Assembly (NCBI GenBank): GCA_026996895.1
Contig: JALWJX010000078.1
Coordinates: forward strand, 1 to 46,710
DNA length: 46,710 nt
Direction: 5' to 3'
Source: Candidatus Kapaibacterium sp.
GTDB taxonomy: Bacteria; Bacteroidota; Ignavibacteria; Kapaibacteriales; WFXC01
Positions 9,373 through 18,507 of this stretch are shown one piece after another. The notes under the pieces are model-generated. The model made no database searches. It saw only the letters and a program-made list of their open reading frames with translations, and was not told the DNA's origin. The position numbers were made by a program, and so were the translations under genes. The first letter of the stretch is position 1. Each line of letters opens with the position of its first letter.

Positions 9373-10791
9373 TTAAAATCCTCGCAGTTTATTGCGTTTT
9401 TTCTTTTTCTTCATCCGCGGTGCTGGCGCCCCGCCGTGCACAAATGCAGCCGGATCCATTTGCCCCGGTGGCGGCACCAGTCGTTTGCCAAAACGCTTTT
9501 GATTTTTCGAGATCTGCCGCATCAATTTCCGCATTTCCTGGTACTGCTGGATGAGCTGGTTAACCTCTTCCAGCGTTGTCCCACTTCCCCGCGCAATGCG
9601 GCGTCGGCGAGAAGCGTTTTGGAGCAATTCTGGCTTTTGCCGTTCTTCCTTCGTCATTGAGTTGATAATGGCTTCGACGCGTTTGAGAGCGGAATCTTCA
9701 ATCTGCACCTCGCGCAGCATACTGCTCATTCCGGGAATGAGACTAATCAGGTCTCGCAAAGGACCCATCCGCTTAATGATTCGCAGTTGCTTGCGCAAAT
9801 CTTCGAAGGTGAATTCGTCTTTGAGGAGTTTTTCTTCTAACCGGCGGGCTTCTTCTTCATCGATTTCCCGCTGGGCTTTCTCCACCAGGGTCAGCACATC
9901 CCCCATTCCCAAAATGCGGGAAGCGATTCGGTCAGGGTGGAACAGTTCCAGTGCATCAAGAGATTCCCCGACGGAGACAAACTTAATAGGTTTCCGAACC
10001 ACGGCTTTGACCGACAGAGCTGCACCGCCACGGGTATCGCCATCTAATTTGGTCAGCACCACGCCGGTAAAGTCCAGTCGTTCGTTGAACGCCTTTGCGG
10101 TGTTGACAGCATCCTGGCCAATCATTGCATCGCAGACAAAGAGGATCTCTTGTGGGGAGACTGCCTCTTTGATCGCTGCAACCTCCTGCATCATTGCCTC
10201 GTCGATGCTGAGTCGTCCGGCGGTGTCAATGATCACAACGTTTCTTCCCTGTTTCCGGGCAAAGCGTACACCCTCTTCTGCTAAGGCAACCGGTGAGAGC
10301 CCTTCCTGATAGAAAACGGGCGTTTCTGCTTGCTGTCCTAAGAGTTGAAGCTGTTCAATAGCAGCGGGTCGGTAGATGTCCGCAGCAACTAACAGGGGAA
10401 GGAGCTTCTTCTCCTTCCGAAGATACTGTGCCAGTTTCGCAGCAAAGGTTGTCTTCCCGGAGCCCTGCAGTCCCGCAATGAGAATCACGGTTGGAGGAAT
10501 CGGAGCCAGGTGCAACTGTGCGTGCTCCGATCCCATTAACTTCACCATTTCATCGTAAATCAGCTTGATGAAGAACTGTTCAGGGTGTACTTTCCCCCGA
10601 ACTTTAAGCCCGATCGCCTCTTTCTTGACGTCTTCAATAAATTGCTTCACAACGGTGAAGTGAACATCTGCCTCCAGCAAAGCCCGGCGAACCTCTCGCA
10701 AGGCTTCTTCAATGTTGGATTCAGTGATGGTATCTAAGCCCCGAACCTTTCGGATCGCCTGTTCAATTTTTTGCTGTAGAGTCTCAAACAC
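9373..10791 (-). CDS. ffh: Signal recognition particle GTPase Ffh (GTG start)
   Basis: VILIAGLQGSGKTTFAAKLA, DTAGRLSIDEAMMQE, TKLDGDTRGGAALS; Met-rich M domain at C-terminus. Confidence 0.97.
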   Translation of the reverse strand: MFETLQQKIEQAIRKVRGLDTITESNIEEALREVRRALLEADVHFTVVKQFIEDVKKEAIGLKVRGKVHPEQFFIKLIYDEMVKLMGSEHAQLHLAPIPPTVILIAGLQGSGKTTFAAKLAQYLRKEKKLLPLLVAADIYRPAAIEQLQLLGQQAETPVFYQEGLSPVALAEEGVRFARKQGRNVVIIDTAGRLSIDEAMMQEVAAIKEAVSPQEILFVCDAMIGQDAVNTAKAFNERLDFTGVVLTKLDGDTRGGAALSVKAVVRKPIKFVSVGESLDALELFHPDRIASRILGMGDVLTLVEKAQREIDEEEARRLEEKLLKDEFTFEDLRKQLRIIKRMGPLRDLISLIPGMSSMLREVQIEDSALKRVEAIINSMTKEERQKPELLQNASRRRRIARGSGTTLEEVNQLIQQYQEMRKLMRQISKNQKRFGKRLVPPPGQMDPAAFVHGGAPAPRMKKKKKRNKLRGF

Positions 10792-10873
10792 GCGGCTGTC
10801 CCGCTTTGGTTCGACTCACGATCGTAGCCTTTTGCAGTTCGAGCCAAGGACGTTTTGGCGACGAGAGAATTTT

Positions 10874-10907
10874 AAAAAAACAAAAAGGCAACCTTAAAGG
10901 CTGCCTT
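10874..10907 (-). terminator. Rho-independent terminator downstream of rpsR
   Basis: Minus strand AAGGCAGCCT-TTA-AGGTTGCCTT (10-bp stem, one G.U) followed by TTTTTGTTTTTTT. Confidence 0.85.
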
Positions 10908-10937
10908 TCCAAAGGTTGCTACTGTGACAAAGGAGAT

Positions 10938-11192
10938 TCAACTAATGTCTCGTGCGACAAATGGCAGCAGTGCCAGATGTCGAGCCCGCTTGATAGCCTC
11001 TGCGATACGCCGCTGCTGATAGGCGGTAACGCCAGTGATACGACGTGGCAGAATCTTACCCTGATCGTTGATAAACTCTTCCAGCAGATCGACATCCAGG
11101 TAGTCGACGAACTTGGAGGATCCCAGAGGATTGGGACGTCGCCGACCACGGTTGCGATCGCCATAAATGGTCATTAAGGGAATCTGGCTCAT
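10938..11192 (-). CDS. rpsR: 30S ribosomal protein S18 (bS18)
   Basis: [51 protein letters not shown]. Confidence 0.96.
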   Translation of the reverse strand: MSQIPLMTIYGDRNRGRRRPNPLGSSKFVDYLDVDLLEEFINDQGKILPRRITGVTAYQQRRIAEAIKRARHLALLPFVARDIS

Positions 11193-11458
11193 CCTTGCTC
11201 CTCAGTTGTTTGTTGTTGGGACTGTTGCTGCTTTCGCTGCTCTTGAATCTTGCGTGATTTTTCCAATCGCTTTTTGAAGCGATCTACCCGACCGGCCGTA
11301 TCAACCAGGACCTGCTTACCGGTAAAAAAAGGATGGCTTTTAGAATCAATTTCCAGCACCAGTCGGTCCTTCGGATAACACGATCGGGTTTTGAAGACTG
11401 TTCCGTCTGTCATCACAACTTCAATAGTGTGGTATCGTGGATGAATGCCTTTTTTCAT
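11189..11458 (-). CDS. rpmE: 50S ribosomal protein L31 (bL31) with Q/K-rich C-terminal tail
   Basis: [49 protein letters not shown]; only one Cys, so no zinc-ribbon. Confidence 0.93.
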   Translation of the reverse strand: MKKGIHPRYHTIEVVMTDGTVFKTRSCYPKDRLVLEIDSKSHPFFTGKQVLVDTAGRVDRFKKRLEKSRKIQEQRKQQQSQQQTTEEQG

Positions 11459-11483
11459 AGCCCTATATCCTTTTATTGCTGCT

Positions 11484-11672
11484 CTACAAATTTGCGGCTA
11501 TTGCGTCGATTTCCGATAAGTCCTTCACTTTGACCATTTTTTTTCGCAGCCGAATCGTTCCTTTCGCAGAACGGTACGGCTTGATGACCATTACATTCAT
11601 AATGCCGGGTCCCGCTTCCCGCTTTTGCTTGCTCTTCAATACCTTGGCAAAAAACGATTGATCCTTTCCCAT
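11484..11672 (-). CDS. Small basic protein of unknown function (62 aa), first gene of the rpmE-rpsR transcription unit
   Basis: Lys/Arg-rich ORF ([62 protein letters not shown]) 25 bp upstream of rpmE on the same strand; TATTTTTG promoter-like element 45 nt upstream. Confidence 0.65.
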   Translation of the reverse strand: MGKDQSFFAKVLKSKQKREAGPGIMNVMVIKPYRSAKGTIRLRKKMVKVKDLSEIDAIAANL

Positions 11673-11731
11673 CGTACCAGTATTGTTTTAACCGTTAGAC
11701 AAATTTCTGCAAACCGCAAAAATACGAAATT

Positions 11732-13207
11732 TTACGGAAATACACCCAGTTGCATATATGCCAGTGCAACTTTATCAATGCCAGAGACGTATGCCGCTGT
11801 CCGGAGATTTTCAATTTCAGGATTTGCGTTCCAGTAGCTTTTGATTTCGTGGTATGCGAAAATCATTGTTTCTTCCAGTCCTGAGTAAACCAGATCCTGT
11901 TCTTCAGCGCCACGAATCAGGAGGTTACGTTCAATTTGCGAAAACTGTTTGCCAACCAGGCGTTCGATTGAATCGACCAGTCGGGTATTGACCGCTTCGT
12001 CGAAACGCTTTCCCATCCGTCCAAAGCGAATATGGGAAATGTTTTTAAGCCATTCAAAATACGATACGGTGACGCCACCGGCGTTTAAATAAAGGTCGGG
12101 GATGATTAAGATGCCACGTTTTTCCAGAATTTCTTCTGCCTGGCTGGTTACCGGACCATTGGCTGCTTCAGCAACGATTTTTGCCTGAATGTGCTCTGCA
12201 TTTTCTACTGTGATCTGATTTTCTAGAGCGGCAGGCACCAGAATGTCGCAGGGAAAGGTAAGCAACCGATGCCCATTTTTGTATGTTTTCGCTTTGGGAT
12301 AACCCGTGATGGAACCCGTTTCCTGACGCCAGCGCTGGACATCTTCGACATCCAGCCCTTTTGGATTATAGATTGCGCCGTCATACTCGATGATTCCTAC
12401 GATAATCCCACCACCTTCCTGGATGAACTTTGCTGCGTGGTAGCCCACGTTGCCGAATCCCTGAACAATGACGGTTTTACCCTCAATGCCGGGCAGGATT
12501 CCGTAGCGTTTCAGCAGATCCGTATCGCGAAGTGCTTCTCGAAGGCCATAGTAGACTCCTAATCCAGTGGCTTCCCGGCGTCCCCGCACACCACCTTGAT
12601 TGATGGGTTTGCCGGTCACACACGCCAGGGCATTGATGTCGCTGCCGCCGGTGAGCATCATATACGTATCGGCAATCCACGCCATTTCCCGCTCTCCGGT
12701 ACCATAGTCCGGAGCTGGTACGTCGACCGCAGGACCAATGAAGTGTTTGTGAAGTAATTGCGTTGTATACCGTCGGGTAATTCGTTCTAATTCAGTTACT
12801 GAATAGTTGCGCGGATTGATTTTGACCCCGCCTTTTGCACCGCCGAAGGGAACATGAACGATGGCACATTTAAAGGTCATCAGTGCTGCTAAGGCTTCCA
12901 CTTCGTCTTGGTCTACTAACTCGCTGAACCGGATACCTCCTTTTGTCGGTAATCGATGATGGCTATGCTCTACCCGGTAAGCATGTATCACCTCGATGTT
13001 TCCGTCGTCGCGACGCAGCGGAAAGTGGAACGAGTACACAGCATTGCATTCCCGAATCTGCTTCAGCAAGCCAGCAGGGTATTCTTTTAGCAGGTGATTC
13101 GCAGCACGGTTGAAGTAGATCGAGACCGATTTGAAAAACGGAATAACGTCCTTTTTTCGCCGCGAGCTTGTCCGCCGCTGCTTGACCACATCCTTTGCAA
13201 CTGCCAT
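11732..13207 (-). CDS. gdhA: Glu/Leu/Phe/Val dehydrogenase (glutamate dehydrogenase family)
   Basis: HSHHRLPTKGGIRFSELVDQDEVEALAALMTFKCAIVHVPFGGAKGGVKINP; NAD domain VIVQGFGNVGYHAAKFIQEGG. Confidence 0.92.
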   Translation of the reverse strand: MAVAKDVVKQRRTSSRRKKDVIPFFKSVSIYFNRAANHLLKEYPAGLLKQIRECNAVYSFHFPLRRDDGNIEVIHAYRVEHSHHRLPTKGGIRFSELVDQDEVEALAALMTFKCAIVHVPFGGAKGGVKINPRNYSVTELERITRRYTTQLLHKHFIGPAVDVPAPDYGTGEREMAWIADTYMMLTGGSDINALACVTGKPINQGGVRGRREATGLGVYYGLREALRDTDLLKRYGILPGIEGKTVIVQGFGNVGYHAAKFIQEGGGIIVGIIEYDGAIYNPKGLDVEDVQRWRQETGSITGYPKAKTYKNGHRLLTFPCDILVPAALENQITVENAEHIQAKIVAEAANGPVTSQAEEILEKRGILIIPDLYLNAGGVTVSYFEWLKNISHIRFGRMGKRFDEAVNTRLVDSIERLVGKQFSQIERNLLIRGAEEQDLVYSGLEETMIFAYHEIKSYWNANPEIENLRTAAYVSGIDKVALAYMQLGVFP

Positions 13208-13254
13208 TTCCTTCTGCGTCCTTTCGTCTGTTGTTGCTACTTGTTATCCAGGAT

Positions 13255-14415
13255 TTATTTGTCCAGTGTGCCACGCAATGCCTGTTCACGCTCGATGGCT
13301 TCAAACAGCGCTTTGAAGTTGCCTTTACCAAAGGACTGTGCACCTTTGCGTTGAATGATTTCAAAAAAGAGCGTGGGGCGATCCACCAAGGTTCGGGTGA
13401 AAATCTGGAGCAGGTATCCCTGATCGTCGCGATCCACCAGGATGCGCAGCCGTCGGATAGTGTCTACCGCTTCATCAATGGCTCCCACCCGGCTGGGCAA
13501 CGCGTCGTAGTATGCATCCGGGGTGTCCATAAACTCAATACCGTTAGCACGCAGTTTTTCCACAGTCGTCACAATGTCGTTAGTCAACAATGCAATGTGC
13601 TGAACTCCTGGACCCTCATTGAACTCTACAAACTCCTCGATCTGGGATTTTTTCTTTCCTTCTGCTGGTTCGTTGATGGGGAACTTGATCAGCAAATTAT
13701 CGTTAGCAACCACTGTAGATCGCAAAGCGGTGTACTCCGTCGAAATGTCCTTGTCATCAAATGACACAAACCGTTTGAAGCCAAAAACCCGGTTGTAAAA
13801 GTTGACCATTTCTTCCATCTGATTCCATCCCATATTGCCAACAATGTGGTCAATGCGGACAAAACCAACCGGGTCGGCAATTGGATCTTTGTCGACGCCC
13901 TGGAAGCCGGGGAGGAAAACGCCCTGATAGTCTCCTTTTTCAATGAAGCTATGCACAATGTCCCCGTATGCCCTGACGGTTGCAATCTTTACTTGCCCAT
14001 TCTCATCTTCAACCACGTGGGGCTCTACCACACTCTCAGCGCCACGCGCAGTGGTCGTTTCATACGCTTTTTCAGCATCATCGACTAAGAATGCGATGTC
14101 TCGTACCCCATCACCGTGCTTTTGCAAAAACTCATAGATGGGACTGTTGGAGTGATACGGTGCGGTAAGTACAAAAACGACTTCATTCTGCCGGAGTGCA
14201 TGCGAAGTGGACTTGCGGTTACCCGTTTCCAAACCGCTGTAAGCGAACCATTCAAAACCGAAACCACGGCGGTAGAAGTAGGCTGCCTGTTTGGCATTGC
14301 CGACAAAGAACTCCACATGATGGATCCCGAGGATTTTGAATGGTTGCTGCGCTTGCTGTTGCAGTGTTTCGGGGGATTGAACTTCCATTGGATGCTCCTT
14401 TTGGTTGTTTGACAA
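13255..14415 (-). CDS. hppD: 4-hydroxyphenylpyruvate dioxygenase
   Basis: Two VOC domains; [25 protein letters not shown]...; C-terminal [46 protein letters not shown]. Confidence 0.96.
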   Translation of the reverse strand: MSNNQKEHPMEVQSPETLQQQAQQPFKILGIHHVEFFVGNAKQAAYFYRRGFGFEWFAYSGLETGNRKSTSHALRQNEVVFVLTAPYHSNSPIYEFLQKHGDGVRDIAFLVDDAEKAYETTTARGAESVVEPHVVEDENGQVKIATVRAYGDIVHSFIEKGDYQGVFLPGFQGVDKDPIADPVGFVRIDHIVGNMGWNQMEEMVNFYNRVFGFKRFVSFDDKDISTEYTALRSTVVANDNLLIKFPINEPAEGKKKSQIEEFVEFNEGPGVQHIALLTNDIVTTVEKLRANGIEFMDTPDAYYDALPSRVGAIDEAVDTIRRLRILVDRDDQGYLLQIFTRTLVDRPTLFFEIIQRKGAQSFGKGNFKALFEAIEREQALRGTLDK

Positions 14416-14535
14416 GAATTTTTATTTTATCTCAACTGCTGGCTACTCCGGAACGGATCATAACGTTGTCTCCCGGTCGCCGGTTTATCAAACTTCAAAA
14501 TTACGCAAAACTGTTCCATTGGCTATTCACCTCCG

Positions 14536-16296
14536 TCAAAGTTTTTGCAACGGTTTGGCATTTGTGATCAAAATCCGAACCTTCCGCTGTTCAGGACTGG
14601 TATCGGATGTTACCGATCCAGCAATTTTCCAGTGAATGTGATCTGCCAATGCCTTCCACTGTGGATCTTCGGACAGCATCTGTTGCAATGAGCGGAGGAC
14701 GAAATATGCCCGCAAGCGAGCCAACAGCGAGGGGGTTAGCGGCATATCGGATGTTACGAAGAGGTTGTAGTGTTCGTCCCATACGTCAACTCCGATATAG
14801 CGAGCATGCTCCGGAATTTCTTTTGGACTTGCATATCCTTCCACGATGATAAAGAGATCGGGACCCTGGCTCCGACACGGGTCACTGGTAGCCTGGAGCG
14901 CCTGCTGGAGCTGGTCTCGAAAGATATCCAGTTGTTTCTGGACAATCTGAGCATAAAGGTCATAGCTGCTATCCGGGTAAGCGATGGCAGCGTGTGCTAA
15001 AAGGTTCATCTCCAGCAGCAGCCGGAGATCCTGAAGGTTATGCAGCGTTGTGGGTTTGTGATAGCCGGGAACGAAGTAGGGAATGTCGACTGTAAATGGG
15101 AACGTAGGCTCTGGTATTGGAATGGGAGGGATCGTAAAATCGGCTCGAATAACCGTCGGTTGCAGGGTGCACGGTGTTGTCACATCAATGGTAATGGGAT
15201 CTCCTGAGTAGCAGAGATTTTCGTATACCAACTGGTATTGCCGTCGCGCTGGCAATTGGAGTTGAAAGCGACCATCGGATTGGACGACCGTTTCGGCAAA
15301 GCGTCGGTGGTAATGATCGATGGCAACAATCCGCTCGCGGGAATGCATTCCGGGATCTGAAAAGACAGTTCCAATCACCTGAACGGGTGGGCAGAGGGGG
15401 AAAGCGTAGAGATCAAAGCCGCCGCATCCTCCCGGTCGATTAGAGCTCAACAGCAGTGAATCTCCCCAGAGTTGAGGGGTGATTTCGTCACTGTTGGTGT
15501 TGATGGGAAAAGGGAGCAACTCGGGAGAACTCCATTGTCCCGCACCGGTTGATGCTGCGCGTACAATATCAAAAGTCCGTTGCGCACTCATTGCCTGGGT
15601 TGCAAAGTAGAGCGTTCCATCGTGATCGATGACCGGGGACATTTCATCCCACCGGGAATTAAGCTCTCGAAGTGGTTGCGGAATGGACCACAGGCTATCG
15701 CTTAACCGGAAAGCGATGTAAAGGTCCAGACCTCCCTGCCCCTGGGGACGGTCAGAAACGAATAAGAGGTATGAACCATCCGGTGCGACGGCAGGGTATC
15801 CATCCCAGTGAGGGGAGTTTAGCACGGTCAGCGGTTGGGGTTGCGACCATCGTCCTTCAGACCCGGAAACAACAAACAGATCAAAATTTCCTTCTGAGAC
15901 AGGAGCGGCAAAAAAGACATTGGTGGTCCCGGTAGCCGAATCATAAAAGTACGTGGCGCCAGCCCCGCCGCCATAGTGGTTGACCGGCGGTTCCTGGACC
16001 ACGGCTGGCTCCGCCCAGCCGTCCCGGTATCGAGTTGATGTAAGAAAAATTGGCTGGTCGTTGTCCAGCTCTATGGTAGTGCTATCTGTTTCAACGGTGA
16101 CGGAGCGGTCCGATGCAAAGATCAGAACCTTAGAAGCGTATGGGAGCGGCGCCAGATCATCCGCAGGGGAGTTCAGCGATGCAAGATTCCCCGTAGCGTT
16201 CAGGTTTTCACAGCGAGGGGCAGAAGCACAGGCAGCTATGGTGAGAGACAACAGGCAGAGAGGTAGCCATTGCCACCCCCTTTTCCAGCTCTGCAT
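14536..16296 (-). CDS. PD40 beta-propeller / carboxypeptidase-regulatory-like / OmpA-C-like lipoprotein (PorE-like architecture)
   Basis: Start reassigned to ATG 16296 (MQSWKRG...LLSLTIAACAS, lipobox). The longer ORF runs through tRNA-Glu. Repeats such as GYPAVAPDGSYLLFVSDRPQGQGGLDLYI, DEITPQLWGDSLLLSSNRPGGCGGFDLY; OmpA-like tail with IIVEGYASP...RLRAYFVLRSL...RKVRI. Confidence 0.75.
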   Translation of the reverse strand: MQSWKRGWQWLPLCLLSLTIAACASAPRCENLNATGNLASLNSPADDLAPLPYASKVLIFASDRSVTVETDSTTIELDNDQPIFLTSTRYRDGWAEPAVVQEPPVNHYGGGAGATYFYDSATGTTNVFFAAPVSEGNFDLFVVSGSEGRWSQPQPLTVLNSPHWDGYPAVAPDGSYLLFVSDRPQGQGGLDLYIAFRLSDSLWSIPQPLRELNSRWDEMSPVIDHDGTLYFATQAMSAQRTFDIVRAASTGAGQWSSPELLPFPINTNSDEITPQLWGDSLLLSSNRPGGCGGFDLYAFPLCPPVQVIGTVFSDPGMHSRERIVAIDHYHRRFAETVVQSDGRFQLQLPARRQYQLVYENLCYSGDPITIDVTTPCTLQPTVIRADFTIPPIPIPEPTFPFTVDIPYFVPGYHKPTTLHNLQDLRLLLEMNLLAHAAIAYPDSSYDLYAQIVQKQLDIFRDQLQQALQATSDPCRSQGPDLFIIVEGYASPKEIPEHARYIGVDVWDEHYNLFVTSDMPLTPSLLARLRAYFVLRSLQQMLSEDPQWKALADHIHWKIAGSVTSDTSPEQRKVRILITNAKPLQKL

Positions 16297-16340
16297 TTGC
16301 CACCGTTTGCCGTTCAAGATTAACAGCCTTTTGGAATCAG

Positions 16341-16381
16341 ACAAAAAGAAAAGCGCCTCCCAATATCCGAGGCGCTTTTCG
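16341..16381 (-). terminator. Rho-independent terminator of tRNA-Glu
   Basis: Perfect 11-bp inverted repeat AAAAGCGCCTC(16349-16359)/GAGGCGCTTTT(16369-16379); on the minus strand the stem is followed by CTTTTTGT. Confidence 0.88.
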
Positions 16382-16385
16382 AGTG

Positions 16386-16457
16386 TGACCCCTACGGGAC
16401 TCGAACCCGTATCGCCGCCTTGAAAGAGCGGTGTCCTAACCATTAGACGAAGGGGCC
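16386..16457 (-). tRNA. tRNA-Glu (anticodon UUC)
   Basis: Minus strand GGCCCCTTCGTCTAATGGTTAGGACACCGCTCTTTCAAGGCGGCGATACGGGTTCGAGTCCCGTAGGGGTCA. Confidence 0.96.
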
Positions 16458-16588
16458 ACCATTTTTTGAAAATCAGGCTTTGTAACGAACAACTGACAAA
16501 TATAGTTTGCATTGCTATCGCTCATCCCTGACGATTTTCTTTCTCCGTCCGTCAATTGGAAACAAACAAAGCAACAGAGGATGCAGCA

Positions 16589-18421
16589 ATGCCAATTCCA
16601 GAGGATATCATCGAATTGGTTCGTTCCCAGGCGGATATTGTCGAAATCATTGGAGAATTTGTTCCGCTGCGCCGCCGGGGGCGTTCCTATGTTGCTTTGT
16701 GCCCGTTTCACAAGGAGCGAACACCCTCTTTTTCGGTTTCGCCAGAGCGTGGCATTTTTAAATGCTTCGGTTGTGGAAAGGGAGGGAATGTTTTCACGTT
16801 CTTGATGGAATATCACGGGATTTCGTTTACTGAAGCGGTCCGGATGGTTGCACATCGAGTAGGAATCGACATTCCGGAGCAACAGGCACAGGATGCGCCG
16901 ATTCGGAGTGAGAAGGAGCAGTTGTATCGAGTACTGCGGGCAGCGACGGATTTTTTTGTACAGCAACTGCATTCTCCGGCTGGACAGAAGGCGCGGCTAT
17001 ATCTGGAACGCCGCGGGATTCGGAAACAGATCATTGAACAGTTCCAGTTGGGCTATGCACCTGCTGGGTGGGACGCGTTGCAAAACACGCTCCGGCAACA
17101 GGGCTTTTCTCCTGAACTCCTTGTCAAAGCAGGGCTGGTGGTTGAAACGGAAAAATCCGTTTATGATCGCTTCCGCCATCGACTGATCTTCCCTATCTTC
17201 CACTCTTTTGGGCAGGTTGTGGGGTTCGGCGCACGTCGCTTGCGGGAAGAAGACACGCCGAAATATCTCAATTCTCCGCAAACGATGGTGTACGACAAAA
17301 GTCAGGTGCTTTATGGCCTGTATCAGGCACGGGATGCAATTCGCCGGGAACAGAAGGCGATCGTTGTGGAGGGATATATGGATGTGTTAGCGCTGGTGCA
17401 GGCTGGTATTGCCAATGTTGTTGCCACGTGTGGCACGGCGCTCACGGCACAGCATCTGCGTACGCTAAAACGGTATGCGCCAGCCATTGCATTACTCTAC
17501 GATCAGGATGAGGCGGGACAACAGGCGGCTGTTCGAGTGGTCGAACTTGCTTTTGCAACCGGGATCGACGTATTTGTCGTGCAACTGCCTGAAGGAGAAG
17601 ATCCCGATAGCTTTGTTCGCCGCTTCTCCGTCGAAGAATTGCGACGTCGCATTGACGAAGCAGCAGATGGTTTGGCTTTCCTGCTCCATCATTTGCACCG
17701 ACAGGGACGAATGGCAACGCCGGTACAGCAGGCGCAGGCAGTTAAATATCTGATCGAAGTAATTGCGCAGATACCTGAGCCGTTGCAGCAGGATTTTGCG
17801 ATTCGCCAGTTAGCCCAACACCTTCATTTTCCAGAAGCACGGTTGTATCAGACACTTCAGCAGCTTCGACGGAAACGGCGACTGCCGACAGCTTCTGCTG
17901 CTGCCCCGTCATCTACGCAACCAGAACAAACACCATCGGCTGCTGAATCGACCGGTTTGCTGCCCGAAGAGGAAACCATCTTTCGGATTCTTCTTCGGCA
18001 TCCGGAAAGCGTTACTTCTGTCATTGAGCGTCAGATTGTGAAAGAGGAGCTTTTCATCAGTGATGCAGCTCGGACTTTATTCCAGGTGCTGCACCGCCGG
18101 GCACAGCCGGATGGGGAATGGATTCACGGTATTTTGCAAGACGAGGCAATTCCGGAATCAATACGAATGCTGCTGGCAGGACTGCTGGTAGATCCGGAAA
18201 CCCCCAGCGACCGCTGGCGTGCTTATGAAGTGCGGATTGAAGTGGATGAGCGAGCAGCATTTCGGGATAGCATTCGTCGGCTTCAGCTTCGGCAACTCCA
18301 GCAACGGCAGGAACAGCTCAAACAGCAATTAGCAGGAGCGGATGATGCTGAAATGGTGCAGTTGCTACAGCAGCTTCAGCAATTACAGGAGCAAATAGCT
18401 GCTCTCCAGCAGTCGGAGTAA
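16589..18421 (+). CDS. dnaG: DNA primase
   Basis: CHC2 zinc finger CPFHKERTPSFSVSPERGIFKCFGCGKGG; TOPRIM VEGYMDVLALVQAG; start at ATG 16589. Confidence 0.95.
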   Translation: MPIPEDIIELVRSQADIVEIIGEFVPLRRRGRSYVALCPFHKERTPSFSVSPERGIFKCFGCGKGGNVFTFLMEYHGISFTEAVRMVAHRVGIDIPEQQAQDAPIRSEKEQLYRVLRAATDFFVQQLHSPAGQKARLYLERRGIRKQIIEQFQLGYAPAGWDALQNTLRQQGFSPELLVKAGLVVETEKSVYDRFRHRLIFPIFHSFGQVVGFGARRLREEDTPKYLNSPQTMVYDKSQVLYGLYQARDAIRREQKAIVVEGYMDVLALVQAGIANVVATCGTALTAQHLRTLKRYAPAIALLYDQDEAGQQAAVRVVELAFATGIDVFVVQLPEGEDPDSFVRRFSVEELRRRIDEAADGLAFLLHHLHRQGRMATPVQQAQAVKYLIEVIAQIPEPLQQDFAIRQLAQHLHFPEARLYQTLQQLRRKRRLPTASAAAPSSTQPEQTPSAAESTGLLPEEETIFRILLRHPESVTSVIERQIVKEELFISDAARTLFQVLHRRAQPDGEWIHGILQDEAIPESIRMLLAGLLVDPETPSDRWRAYEVRIEVDERAAFRDSIRRLQLRQLQQRQEQLKQQLAGADDAEMVQLLQQLQQLQEQIAALQQSE

Positions 18422-18507
18422 AAGTAAAGTTCACATAAATTCTGGCGGACTAATGCACCCTTTTGTCCGTCTGAGAGGGTGATTTGTACAAAAACCTGTT
18501 GCACTAT

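Noticed and set aside
9551-10309. 252-aa plus-strand ORF antisense to ffh
   Set aside because: Low-complexity Ser/Arg-rich translation typical of an antisense shadow ORF; the sense frame is clearly Ffh.
10792-10873. Possible SRP 4.5S RNA next to ffh
   Set aside because: No GNAR tetraloop hairpin with the SRP asymmetric loop could be recognised.
16297-16512. N-terminal extension of the 14536..16512 ORF
   Set aside because: It reads through the tRNA-Glu gene and its terminator; the lipobox-containing start at 16296 is more plausible.
18456-18481. Inverted repeat CACCCT...AGGGTG before the DUF294 gene as a riboregulator
   Set aside because: The 6-bp stem is too short to distinguish from chance; no known riboswitch motif.
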